Assembly (NCBI GenBank): GCA_026770575.1
Contig: MU657183.1
Coordinates: 31,285 to 95,284 of the forward strand
From: Pelagophyceae sp. CCMP2097
Lineage: Eukaryota > Sar > Pelagophyceae
Length of the DNA: 64,000 bases
Direction: 5' to 3'
How positions within the stretch are numbered: the first letter of the stretch is position 1; the number at the start of each line of letters is the position of its first letter. Below the pieces are notes generated by a model, which was given only the letters and a program-made list of their open reading frames with translations, was not told the origin of the DNA and ran no database searches. This document shows positions 31,553 to 41,941 of the stretch, in pieces. The position numbers and the translations under genes are program-made.

Positions 31553-33124
31553 GCTCCAGCATGCGGCCGTGGGCTACCCCGTCTTCTGGATCAACCTGGA
31601 CCGCTGCGCCGAGCGGCGATGCGAGATGACCCAGGCGTTTGAAGCCATGGGTGCGTCTCGAACCAACGGCGGATGCGGCGAGGCTGTGTGTCAGAGGCCT
31701 GCGCAAACCGACGCCTAGGCATCTCGGCCACGCGCATCGCCGCCGTCGACGGCAAGCTCGTCGACCCGATGACCATCGTCGACGTCGCCGCCGTCGAGGC
31801 GCCCGAGGACCGTGCGTCGGCCGTCGAGGCGTGCAAAGGCGACGTTGCGCGTCTCTAGGCCTGCATCTGTACCCGCGCATCGGCGGCGCCGAGAGCGACG
31901 AGAGCGACGCCGAGCGCGTCTTTGTGAATGATGGCTCTGCGGACACGAAGTACCAGAGCGAAACGCACGAGCGAGGGTGCGTCTCCCCCCTCGGGCGCGG
32001 CACCACGCCGATGCCGCGACGGGAGGGCCGATACCGCACCAAGAGCAGATGCGTGCGAGTGTGTCGAGAAGCGCGCAGAAGGATGGCGAGGGCCTCTTGA
32101 CGTTTTGCATTTGCAAAAAGGTCTGCCACAAAGTCCGAGGAAGCGTGCACCGTGTCGCACGCGCTGGCGCTGTTTGCGGCGGTGGCGGCGTGCGCGGGCG
32201 GGCGGGCGGAGGCGGCGCTGATCCTCGAAGACGACGTGCGTCGCTGGAACAAGCCCCGCGAGGGGCCTCGCCCCCGGCCTCTCTGAAGCCCCGCGAGGGG
32301 CCCCGACCGCGGCCTATATCGAGACGCCCCTTTCAGGTCGCGCTGGGCCTGGAGCGCGTGGCCAAGTGGCCCGTGGGGCTGCCGCAGATCGTGGCGTCGC
32401 TGCCACGGGAGTGGGAGTACCTGCAACTCTACACGTCCGGACCCGCGTCGCAGTCTCAGGAACCCAAACCGTCCAAGGAGAGCGATCCAAGAGCCTTTGA
32501 GCGGCAGAGGCCGCATCGAGGCCAGAGGGGAGGCGCGGGGCGGCGCCCCGAGTGCGCGAGTGTGGGACGCGTAAATACCTGGAATTCCTCTTCGTAAATA
32601 CCTGGAATTCCTCTTCGTAAATACCTGGAATTCCTCTTTAGGCCAAACCCGCGCATCGTAAGGGGCCCGCACGGCCTCCTCTCGCCGGACCCGCGCCTCG
32701 GCGCGTACGAGGCGGACCGCGGCGGACCGCGGCCCTTTGCCATTGGAAGAGCGTCGGCAAAGGTCTTTGGGACACAAGCGTGCAGGCCCGCGTCATAACA
32801 TTTGTCGGCAAGACCAAAACCGTGGCACTCGAACCGCCTCCGTCGAAGCGCCTTTCGGCGCGCGGCGGCCGCGGCCCGGGGACGGCGCAGGGACGATGCT
32901 CTTGGACTAGGTACCTCGTCTCTGCTCGGGGCCTCGCCCGCCTAGCGGCGCGCCACGGCGTAGCCCCGGGCCGCCTGCGGCTGGAGCACTGGCTGGACGT
33001 CCGGCTGGTGGCGGACCACTGGCTGCCGTCGCTGTTTCCGATGGACCAGTCTTTCGTAGCAACGGTACCAACGCTCGCACCCGTGTCCACGCAAGACCGA
33101 AAAAGTGCCGCCGCAGATGCATAG
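31553..33124 (+). CDS. Glycosyltransferase family 25 (LPS/collagen galactosyltransferase-like)
   Basis: Exons 31553-31650, 31719-31811, 31859-31923, 32121-32235, 32337-32434, 32642-32779 and 32911-33124 join in frame. They give GYPVFWINLDRCAERRCEM, MGISATRIAAVDGKLVDP, ACTVSHALALFAAVAACAGG, ALILEDD, LPREWEYLQLYT and FGTQAYLVSARGLARLA, ending FPMDQSF and a stop at 33122-33124. INLDR-x-x-R, R-x-x-AVDG, C-x-x-SH, the acidic EDD and GTQAYLVS are the ordered signatures of GT25. Such enzymes transfer sugars, usually galactose or glucose, in the secretory pathway or onto bacterial LPS. The first exon and any signal peptide are not identified. A further C-terminal exon may exist near 33.26-33.36 kb. 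Confidence 0.82.
32570..32638. repeat. Three tandem 23-bp units abutting a 3' splice site
   Basis: The unit starting cgtaaatacctggaattcct occurs at 32570, 32593 and 32616. It runs directly into the TTTAG acceptor of the GT25 exon at 32642. Confidence 0.95.
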
Positions 33125-33249
33125 AGGCACGAGCCAGAATGGGCGCAAGAGGCGCGCGGCTATGCCGAGGCGGCGCGGGCGGCGAGGGAGCGCCAGGATG
33201 GCGACGAGGGAGCGCCTCGCCGGGATGGCGCGAATCGGTACGCATCTCA

Positions 33250-34116
33250 TAGAGTCCGCGGGTAAAACGTCACCGAATGCAGCTTCGTCGAGGACGCCGA
33301 CGCTCTTAGCACCATCGCGCCCGGCGCCAATTCATGGTCGCACGCCACGGCGCGCGACAGCTATTTGCAGGTCCGTCGAAATGTCTGACCCGCAGGAAAG
33401 GCGTCGAAATACCTGACCGAGAAACGGCGCGCAACAGAGGCCGTTTACCGCAGGCCCTCGACGCGCCGGCGTTCGACTACGCGACGGCGCGCGCGCCCGC
33501 GGCGCCCGCGCCGGCGCCCAAGGCGGCGCCCCCGTCGCCAAAAGAGGCGTGCGTCGACGCCGACGCGGCGGCGCCTGCGCCTTGTGCGGCCAAGTCAGCC
33601 GAGTCACCGAAGGAGGCCCGGCGCTCTTCGCATCCGGGGGCGCTGTCCAAGGGCTCCATCCAAGAGCTCAGCATCAGTGGACGGGACGGGACAGTCGTGG
33701 CCGTGTCGCAGCGGCAGCTGACGTCGCCGGCGAAGGCGCCGCAGGCGTCGCCGCGACCGGCATCGTCGGCGAAATTCCCGCCGCCGCCGTTGAAGGACGC
33801 CGGGCCTATGAATGTCAAGCCACCGACGACAACGCCAAAGACGCCGACCAACAAGACGCCCCTCTCCCCAAAAGCGCCTTTGCCGCGGTCGCCGCTCTCG
33901 CCCGCCTGCACGTTGATCGTCGCACCCGAGGCGGCTGCGACATGGGCAGGGAGTGCGGCGAAATCGGCGCGGTTGGCCCACGCGGCAGTGTGCGGCGGCC
34001 CACGGTCGGCGCAGAAGCATTCGCCGCGCTTGGCCGAGGTGCCGCTCCAGGCCGCGGCGCAAACGTCGTCGGCGCTGCCGAAGAAGCTCCCGCAGAAATC
34101 GCCCGCGAGATGACAA
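33250..34116 (+). CDS. Pro/Ala/Lys-rich open frame, unrecognised
   Basis: After an acceptor-like cgcag near 33450, an open frame reads ALDAPAFDYATARAPAAP, then long Pro/Ala/Ser/Lys low-complexity text, stopping near 34113. A possible preceding exon contains FVEDADALSTIAPGANSWSH and ends with LQ and gtccgt. The frame could be a disordered tail of the GT25 gene or a separate gene. High GC makes spurious open frames common, so confidence is low. Confidence 0.3.
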
Positions 34117-34239
34117 AGGCCAAACGGCCAGACGCCGTAAAATCAAAGCTCGTCGCCAGAGGCACGCCGCGGGCGCTCGCATGCGGCGCCGGTACAGGAC
34201 CGACTCGGATCCCCGTCGAAACGCGCGCGGCGGAGTGCA

Positions 34240-34400
34240 CCTTTTGGGTGCGGCTTAACTTTTGGGGTGCAGCCCACCTTGTGGGTTGGTGACTATCTTG
34301 TGGGTGGGGCCCACCTTGTAGGTTGGGTGCACCTTGTGGGCGGAATCCACCTCGAGGGTGCGGTCCACCTTGTGGGTGCTGGCCACGTGGACCGGAGCGA
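34240..34400 (+). repeat. Short repeat array built on cttgtgggt
   Basis: The words cttgtgggt and ccaccttg recur at intervals of about 20-25 bp between 34275 and 34385. Confidence 0.7.
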
Positions 34401-34424
34401 TCTGCGGTGCCTCTACGGTTTGTC

Positions 34425-35040
34425 GATGGTCCCGAAGACTGCTCCGGAGGCGGCCCCGGAGACGGCCCCTCTGCGGCCCGAGGCAGTCCGGAGACGGCCC
34501 CTTTTCGGTCTGTCGACGATCTGTCAACGGTCCCGGAGACGGATGTATAACGGGGGGTCAACGTCACCCCCGTCGGCTCTCGTCGCCTGGCTTGCCGACT
34601 TCGCTGATGCGCCTCGGCGCATCTTCGTCTACTGCGACAAGTCCGCCGTCGTCGTCGCGGCGCGCGAGTACCGACCCGCGTCGAGGTTGCTGAGCCCCAG
34701 ACAAGGGGCCGCAGACAGGCACCGGAGACGCCGCAAAGGTCCCGGTGGGCCCGGGGGGCAGTCCCAGGGACGGCCTCGAAGACGGGCCCGGAGACGGCCC
34801 GGAGGCGATCTGTCGGCGTTCCCGGAGACAGTCTCAGAGATGGTCCGAATGCGGTCCCGGAGACGGTCTCAGAGTTGGGCCCGGAGGCAGTCCTCTGCGG
34901 CCTGGAACGGTCCCCGAGACGGTCCCGTCGACGGTCTCCGAGTCAGTCCGTCGACGGTCTGTCGAGGGTCCCGAAGGTCTGAGAGACGGTCTGAGAGACG
35001 GTCCTCTGCAGCCGTCTCCGGGACCATGCGCTGAGGAACT
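34425..35040 (+). repeat. GGTCC/GGAGACGG minisatellite
   Basis: Dozens of imperfect units around ggtcccggagacgg fill this segment, with related words such as cggtctgtcgac. No coding pattern is evident. A short unrelated stretch (about 34560-34690) interrupts the array. Confidence 0.8.
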
Positions 35041-35283
35041 TTCCACCACGCTGGGGAGCGTCTAAAATACCCACGGGCTGAGGAGCCGGAATACCGACCA
35101 CACGCTGAGGAGCGGGCTGGGCCGTGCGCCACGGTGCCCGCGTCCGCTCGAGGTCGAAAATGGTTCAAAGGGTCAAAAGGTCACAATAATATTAAGTACG
35201 GGGCTGAAAAGGTACGGGCGGCCTCCGGCGCCGTCGGGTGGGGAAAGGCTGACGCGTGTCTTGGACGAGGGAAGGGCATGTCG

Positions 35284-36334
35284 TCACGCGCACCAGCACT
35301 TTGGCGTCTTGCCTCGAGGAAGCGGCGCGTCTTGGTCTGCGCGGCGGAAGAGGTCCGCGCGGCGGCGGTAGAACCGCGCCGCCGAGATTGCAATGTCGTG
35401 GACCTTGCCCCGCAGCGCAGAGTCCGTCGAGACGACGTCAAAGCCAAGGCGGCCGGGGCCGAGGCGGAGCGCGTGCGTGGCGGCGGCGACGGCGCTTGAA
35501 TGGATCGAGGGCTCGCCGGATCCCGTCCACAGCAGCAGCATGGCCTTTGGGCACTTTGCCATCAGACGCTTCAGCGGCTCAATATCTGCGAGGACCATGC
35601 GAAGGTTCGCCGCGACGACGAATTCCTCAAGCCCGTGCCGCCGCGATAAAGAAACCATGGCGTCGATGGCCGCATCGCTGTAAGAAGCGTCGGCGCGCAG
35701 GTCGACGCGCCACCCGAGCGACGGCACGGCGCCCTCGACTCTGGCGCACGCTTTCACAAACGCGTCCTACGCAGACGCACGTCGGCACGATGCAGGCCAC
35801 GGCGCGCTTCAAAGAGGCGCACGGCGTCGAACTTGGACGGGAGCGAGAGCGGGAGCACGTCGGCGTTGAGCCTAGGCACAGTTTTCGCAAAGGCACTCGG
35901 GCCCACGTCTGCCGACCGCCACTGTCTCGGCTCTGGCGTTTACGCCCCTCGCGCCTCTTGGATCACCGAGTGCCCCGTTATCGGGGGCGCACCAGACGCC
36001 CTGGGCGTTGTCGGCGAGCTGGTCGACGTGCGCGGCGTTGAGGAGGTCGACGCAGCCGTCGACCACCTTGATACATCATCTCCGGGATGTCAATGAAACA
36101 ACCGCACGCCTCACCTTGGGGTCCTTGAAGTCGATCTTCAAGTGCTTGAAGCCGTCGGCCACGCACAGACTGAGGAACGTCGCCAGCGTGAGATCCGAAA
36201 CAACGCCGGCGTCGTGCGCCATCACGGCGCGCTGCGCCCCTTCGTCAAACGATACATCGGCCTCGATGGCCGAGACGGCGCGGTCCGCCAGCGCCGCGGC
36301 CAGGGCATCCGCCGAGTTGCAGGCATGGGACCAC
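35284..36334 (-). CDS. FAM151: FAM151 / menorin family protein
   Basis: Minus-strand exons 36115-36334, 35993-36066, 35823-35871 and 35284-35766 join cleanly. Exon 1 has WSHACNSADAL, AIEADVSF, RAVMAHDAGVVSDLTL and KHLKIDFKDPK. The exon 2-3 join restores GVWLNADVLP (TG plus G gives Trp). Exon 4 begins DAFVKACARV, then VPSLGWRVDL, EEFVVAANLRMVLADIEPLK and AMLLLWTGSGEPS. These match the FAM151 order: W-x-HAVN, IEADV, IMAHxPxxxSDxTL, KLDFK, WLNAD and SLGW. The fold is GDPD-like. Animal members act in neuronal patterning, but the molecular role is unclear. An upstream exon (AAYDVFAFPRARKVAVLL, about 36556-36635) and a start near 36.78 kb are possible. Confidence 0.85.
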
Positions 36335-36399
36335 CTGCGCGCGAAGCACAGGTCTCCGTGCGAAGGAGCAAAGGTCCTTTCGGAGGGAGGTCCTTTTGG

Positions 36400-36545
36400 A
36401 GGACCGTCCAAAGGCTGCAGCAGAGGCAGCGCAGAGGGGGCCGTCGAGGGTCCGTCGGGGGACCGTCTGGGGTCCGTCGGGGGACCGTCCGGGGTCCCTT
36501 GGGGGCCCGTCTGGGGTCCGTCAAGGGGCTGTCAAGGGACCGTCC
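36400..36545 (-). repeat. GGACGGTCC-type minisatellite in the FAM151 5' intron
   Basis: Units such as gtccgtcggggaccgt repeat about eight times. On the sense strand of the FAM151 gene they read as ACGGTCC. Confidence 0.8.
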
Positions 36546-36649
36546 GTCCTCGCGCACGTGTGGTATCCAACCGCCGCCGGCAGCAGCACCGCGACCTTCC
36601 GCGCGCGCGGAAACGCGAAGACGTCGTAGGCCGCGCCGGCTGGCGACTA

Positions 36650-37340
36650 CGGACCGGCGTCGGCGCGGTCGGCGTCGCGGGAGGCGTCTCAAACAACGCA
36701 AAGGGGACGCGCCCGCGGCCATTCCTTCGCCCGCGGCGTCTCCGGCGTCTTCTCCGGCGACAGGCGCCTAAGCAGCTCCAGCATCGCTCGGCCCGCGCCC
36801 GCAGGCCGTCGACCTTGCGGGGGGCCGGCCGGCGCCGCTATCGATTTCGAAAAAGGTTTTGAAATTGTGGTCGCCGGTCGGCGCGGCGTTTCTGGAAGAC
36901 GAACAACCTGCGGGGCGCAGCCCGTCCGTCGAACCCTCCGCCGCCGCGCTCCTTCCGGGGTCATGCAACGGACTGCTAAAATCAACGGAACCTTGGCGTC
37001 TGTGACGTTTCCGTCACGCGCCCCGCCCGCGTCCCCGGCGGCGCGGCTCCAGACGGTCCCCCAAGGTGGCCGGGGTCGCACTCCAATCGGGTTACCATAT
37101 TGCGCCGCGCCGCTTTTGCGGACTGCGCGGTGCAGTTTTACGTTGTCCGAAAGGCGGTCCAAAGGCCACCCAAGGCCTTTTAAGGCCACACGGTGCGTCC
37201 CCGGCGGGCGGCGGCTACTGCGCGCCTCCAGGCGATTCGGGATGCGCGTTCGGGGCTGGTGCGCCGCTTCGATCTTATAAAGCCTCGGCGCTGTGACCCG
37301 GAGCCCCAGTTCGCGCGCGACGACGCTACTCGGGCTTGGA
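36650..37340. other. Intergenic stretch, nothing recognised
   Basis: GC-rich sequence without domain, RNA or repeat signals beyond a possible first FAM151 exon near 36.78 kb. Confidence 0.35.
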
Positions 37341-40230
37341 AAGTGTTGTATGGCGCCTCCGTGTCCCGGGCGGACGGATGGCTGCGACGCGTGCATCGTG
37401 ATTCTTGTTTATTATGGGTCGCCGCTTCGGTATAGGACGCCGCTTCGGTCTTACCGGAGTCGCGTGATCCGCGGGACGAGTACGCACGTCGCGCGCGACC
37501 AGAGGTTTTGACGGCGGTCCCGTTTCCGGACGGACGCGCGGGCCGGGGCGGCGGCACGCGCATCGAAATGTCCACGATGAGGGGTTATATAGGGCGCCGC
37601 TTTTATCTGGTGTTCGATCGACGCGGCTTTTACGACGGGGTTTGACTGTCGCATTCGTGCCCGGGACGGACGGTGCAGCTCGAGCGACTCTTTGTAGTGA
37701 ATGATTGCTCCGATTTGAGGCACCACCATACGCTCCTCTGCATGTCTATTGTTGGCTATCGAGTTGTTGAGAAGGACACTTTGAGAAGGACACTTTGTGG
37801 GTCTCTCGCAGTGCCTCCGTGTCCCGGACAGACGCGGCGGGCTGCGAGGACTTCACTTGCAGCGAGGATGGTTCTTGGTTCTTTATGGAACACGGCTTCG
37901 ATTTAATCTTAAGCCACTTTTGCGGCAAAAGCCATCGAGAGGCTTTTATGACGGGATTGGACGTTGGATACGCGTCTGGGACGTAAGGTGCAGCTTGGGC
38001 GACTCTGCGTGGTGGATCATGGCTCCGATTTGAGGGACTATCGTCCGCGGCTCCGCATCGAGATCGTAGCGTAGACTCCAGAGTGCTTGAGAGGATGGTT
38101 TATGGGGCTTTCGCGGTGCCTCCGTGTTTCAAACGGACGCGGTGAGTTGTGAAGGCTTGACGTGCGTCGAGCACAATTATGGGTTATTTATGGGGGGGCG
38201 CTTAAATTATTATATCTCCAGCCACAGTCTAAGACTTGCGGTGGAAACGTTCGAGGCAGCTTTTATGACGATTTTGTTACTGTTGCATTCGTTGGAAGGA
38301 TGCTGCAGCTCGGACGACTCTGTGTAGTGGATGGAGGCTCCGACTGGAGGGGGCGCCGTGTGCTGCTCCGCATCTCGAACGTGGAATTTCGCGTTTCCTT
38401 CGTGTCCCGAATGGACGCGGCGGGCTGCATTGACGTGCATCGAGCACGATTGTGGGTTATTTATGGGGTGCCGCTTTATTGTATCTCCAGATTGTATCTC
38501 CAGTCTCTGCGGCGCAAATGTTCGACGGAGCTTTTATGACAGTTTTTACTCTTGCATTCGTGTCCGGGACGGACGGTGCAGCTCGGGCTGCTCTGCGTAG
38601 TGGATGCGGGCTCCGATTCGAGGGGCCATCTTGCGCCTTTCCGCATCTTGATAGTAGACTCCAGGGTGCAATAGGAGAATGGTTTATGATGCTTTCACAG
38701 TGAGTGCTGTCCCGGACGGTTGCGGGGTGCTGCGACGGTTTTACGTGCATTGATGACGATTATGCGCTACTTATGATGACGCCGCTTTGATTGCATCTCC
38801 AGCCACAGTCTCTGCGGTGGAAACGTTCGACGGGGCTTTTAAGACGGTTTTAATATTGCATTCGTGCCCGGGACGGACGGTGCGGCTCGGGCGACTCTGC
38901 GTAGTGGATTATGGCGCCGCTCCGCAGCTCGATTGTAGACTCGCGAGTGCTTGAGGAGGATGGTTTAAGGGGCTTTGGCGGTGCCTACGTGCCCCGGACG
39001 TTCGCGGGATGCTGCGACGACTTTACTTGCAGCGAGGACGATTATGGGTTATTTATGAAGACGTCGCTTCGATTATATCTCTTGACACAGTCTCAGAGGT
39101 TGAAACGTCCGAGGCGGCTTTTATGACAGGGCCTGGGACGTTGCATTCGTGTTCGGGACGGACGGTGCAGCTCGAATGACTTGTGTAGTGTATGATGGCT
39201 CCGATTGGAGGCACCATCGTCCGCCGCTCCGCATCTCGATTGTGGACTATAGAGTGCTCAACGAGGATGCTATGAGGCTTTCGCGGTGCCCCGGCGCCCC
39301 GGACGGACACGGCGGGCCGCGACGGCTTCAACGAGCACGATTATGGGTTATTTTTGAGACGCCGCTCGAGGACGCTTTATCGGGTTTTCGCAGTGCCTCC
39401 GTGTCCCGGACGCGGCGGGCTGCGACGGCTTGACGTACACGGAAGACGATTATGGGTTATCTATGGGATGGCGCATCGATTTGTTCTCCAGCCTCAGTCT
39501 CAGAGGTTGAAACGTCCGAGGCGGCTTTTATGACAGGGCCTGGGACGTTGCATTCGTGTTCGGGACGGACGGTGCAGCTCGGGCGACTCTGCGTGGTGGA
39601 TGCTGGGTCCGATTGGAGGCACCATCATGCGCCTTTCCGCATCTCGATTGTGGACTATAGAGTGCTCAACGAGGATGCTATGAGGCTTTCGCGGTGCCCC
39701 GGCGCCCCGGACGGACACGGCGGGCCGTGACGGCTTCAACGAGCACGATTATGGGTTATTTTTGAGACGCCGCTCGAGGACGCTTTATCGGGTTTTCGCA
39801 GTGCCTCCGTGTCCCGGACGCGGCGGGCTGCGACGGCTTGACGTGCATCGAGCACGACTTTAGGTTATTTGTGCGATTCTATCACAGGTATTTCGAGCCA
39901 CCGTTATTTCGAGCCACAGAGTCTTTGACGTGGAAACGTTTGACGCGGCTTTTATGACGGGGGTTTTACTATTGCATTCGTGTTCGGGCGTGGGTTTACT
40001 TGTTAACGGGGGACGTGGCCCGATGGACGAGCAACCCTCGGAACGAGGCGTCGAGCAGGAGACGCGTTCCAGCTGGTATTATTCTTTGGTGGTGGTGGTG
40101 GTATGTCTAAGGGGGTGTTGTCGTGTGTGCTTTGTGGGGGTACGTTGGAGTTTATGGGGGCGTTCGAGCGACTTCATGGCGTTTTTGAGATGGTTCCGAA
40201 AGAGGCCGCATCTCGATTGTGTGGACTGAA
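37340..40230. repeat. Degenerate tandem satellite, about 300-bp units
   Basis: The anchor gacggacggtgcagctcg or a variant occurs near 37666, 37985, 38290, 38560, 38862, 39148 and 39553, usually after gcattcgtg. Spacing is about 270-420 bp. Other unit landmarks are attatgggttattta, ttttatgacggg and gtgcctccgtgtcccgga. Frames are broken by stops in every unit, so the array does not look coding. A segment at about 39088-39440 is almost identical to 39495-39848 (offset about 408 bp), showing recent duplication. Confidence 0.9.
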
Positions 40231-41008
40231 GAGTGCTCAACGAGGACGCTCCTTATGACAGGTTTTTGACGTCGCGCTATTGTCCGGGACGGAAGGCGCC
40301 TCGTTTGTGGAGGCCGCACTTTTCTGGGACGTCGGGAATTCCGGCACCTCGTCGACTCGGCGGCGGCGCGCGGCGCCTCGTCGAGAAGCGGTCCAAGCGA
40401 GACCCGGGCGTCGGTCGCCGCCGCGCACTGCGACGCCGGCGAGGCTATTCCACGCACGTCATACGTCATGGGCCCCAGGGTGGAGCCGTGTGATGGAACA
40501 TACCACGGCATGCTGGTCGCCGGGAGGGGGCTCGATCCTGCTCGCATCGCCTCTCCGGGCTTTGAAACCGTGGTGCGTCTTCTGTAGCCCCCCCCCGGAC
40601 TCCAGCGCGCCCTTGGGCAGCGCCTCGCGCGCCTGTTCCTAACCGAAGCTCCTAACCGAAGCCCTCTCCGAACTCTGCGCAACCGCCGCCCCGGTACGAG
40701 TGCGTTCACAGATCAAAAAAGTATAATCCGGAGCCGGCCTGGCCGCCTCGGCGCCTGCGACATTGAGATGCCGGAAGGGCGTCGGTCGCAGAGCGCGCCA
40801 CGCAGATCGGGGCCGCCCTGGGGAGAGAGCGGCCAGAGTTACCAGTCGAGTGCCATGAAGGGTGCGCCGTCTCTCTCGCCTCTTGAGGCATCACTGCCGC
40901 AGGATCCCCCACCGCTGGGCCTCGCACCGCCGCCAAAGTCGGGTCGTCAGGAGGGCCGCGCAAGAAGGGGCCTGGACCTCGCACTAGAAACGTTTCGGCC
41001 GGTACCTG
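40231..41008. other. Mostly unassigned stretch; one exon-like piece
   Basis: On the plus strand 40400-40570 reads ETRASVAAAHCDAGEAIP, then GMLVAGRGLDPARIASPGFE before a gtgcgtctt donor. It could be an exon of an unknown gene, but no family is recognised. The remainder shows nothing. Confidence 0.3.
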
Positions 41009-41462
41009 CTAGGCTGTGAATTACCCGGGGTTTTACCAGGAAGGAACGTAATTACTCGGTATTACTGGGCATGGCAGTACTAATATGCAGTAATATCGCC
41101 AAAAATGGTTACTACTCCAAAACAAATCTTCTTTAGGGCGCAAGGGAGCTCTCTGCGTGCCTTCTGGGCGACTAGGAGCCTAGCACGCCACTCGGCCGAG
41201 CATTTGAAGTTTTTTTGGGTGGTCGGCGCGAATGTCGGCGATCATGTCGTGCAGGCCCTCGTTTTCGCCAAAGTCGAGTGGAATTCACAGCCAGTCGTTC
41301 AAAAGTTGGGGAGAAGCAAAGTCGTTTTCGCACTTGCCGAGTAATACGGACCGCAGCACGCCGCGCGCTGGATTTTTGGCTTGCGGAGTAACGCAATTAC
41401 CTCGGATTTCTTTACCTCGGAGTAGGAATTCCAAATCAGTAACCGAGTAATTCACAGCCTAG
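41009..41462. mobile_element. MITE-like element: 20-bp terminal inverted repeats, possible 8-bp target duplication
   Basis: The left end ctaggctgtgaattacccgg (41009-41028) and the reverse complement of the right end (41443-41462) differ at one base. Flanks ggtacctg (left) and ggtgcctg (right) differ at one of eight bases, consistent with an aged 8-bp target-site duplication as in hAT-type elements. The 454-bp interior has lower GC, repeats of aattactcgg-like words and no coding capacity. Confidence 0.65.
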
Positions 41463-41552
41463 GGTGCCTGTGTGGTTGGCGCTCTATAGAATCAGGGGTT
41501 CAAATAAGCTTTGGTTAATTTCACATCGTCAGCAGTAGCTTCCTTCGCGAAT

Positions 41553-41622
41553 GGGGGATTAGCTCAGGGGTGGAGCGATCGCTTCGAATGCGATAGGTCG
41601 CGAGTTACCCGGGGACAGACAG
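41553..41622 (+). pseudogene. tRNA-like pseudogene or SINE head
   Basis: gggggattagctcaggggtg has the tRNA 5' end and A box. The D-stem gctc/gagc pairs. The anticodon stem atcgc/gcgat pairs around loop ttcgaat (anticodon position CGA). The T arm (gagttacccgg) lacks the GTTCGA core, and no 3' acceptor strand pairs with GGGGGAT. A ggacagacagaa-type repeat follows directly (to about 41652), as behind a SINE head. Confidence 0.6.
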
Positions 41623-41681
41623 AAGGACGGACAGAAGGACAGACGGACAGACAAAATTGCCCCTGGTAATCCTTCAATCAA

Positions 41682-41744
41682 AGGACCCGAAGGGCCCCTG
41701 CCGTAAACTGACGTTGATTAAACGGCAAGGACCCTTCGGGTCCT
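41682..41744. repeat. 23-bp inverted repeat hairpin
   Basis: Arms 41682-41704 (aggacccgaagggcccctgc and on) and 41722-41744 pair with two mismatches around a 17-nt loop. Confidence 0.85.
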
Positions 41745-41776
41745 CAAAAACGAACATTTTTTCAGTTGTGGAGTGC

Positions 41777-41941
41777 ATAGGAAGTGCCTGCCCCTATTTG
41801 ATTCTGGACAAATTTGATTCAGGTTTGGCCAATCAGGGGTCTTATAATGTGAATTTAACCAATCACGGCCCCTCCAAAAAGCAGAATCAAATTTGGAAAT
41901 CCCCAAAGAAGACGAATCAAATAGGGGCAGGGACTTCCTAT
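41777..41941. mobile_element. Fold-back element with 28-bp inverted ends
   Basis: Arms 41777-41804 (ataggaagtgcctgcccc and on) and 41914-41941 are reverse complements with one mismatch. Inner words caaatttgattc and gaatcaaatttg extend the symmetry. The element is 165 bp, AT-rich and non-coding. Confidence 0.7.

Noticed and set aside
37340..40230. CRISPR-like array
   Set aside because: Units are about 300 bp and degenerate, with no short identical repeats or unique spacers, in a eukaryotic context.
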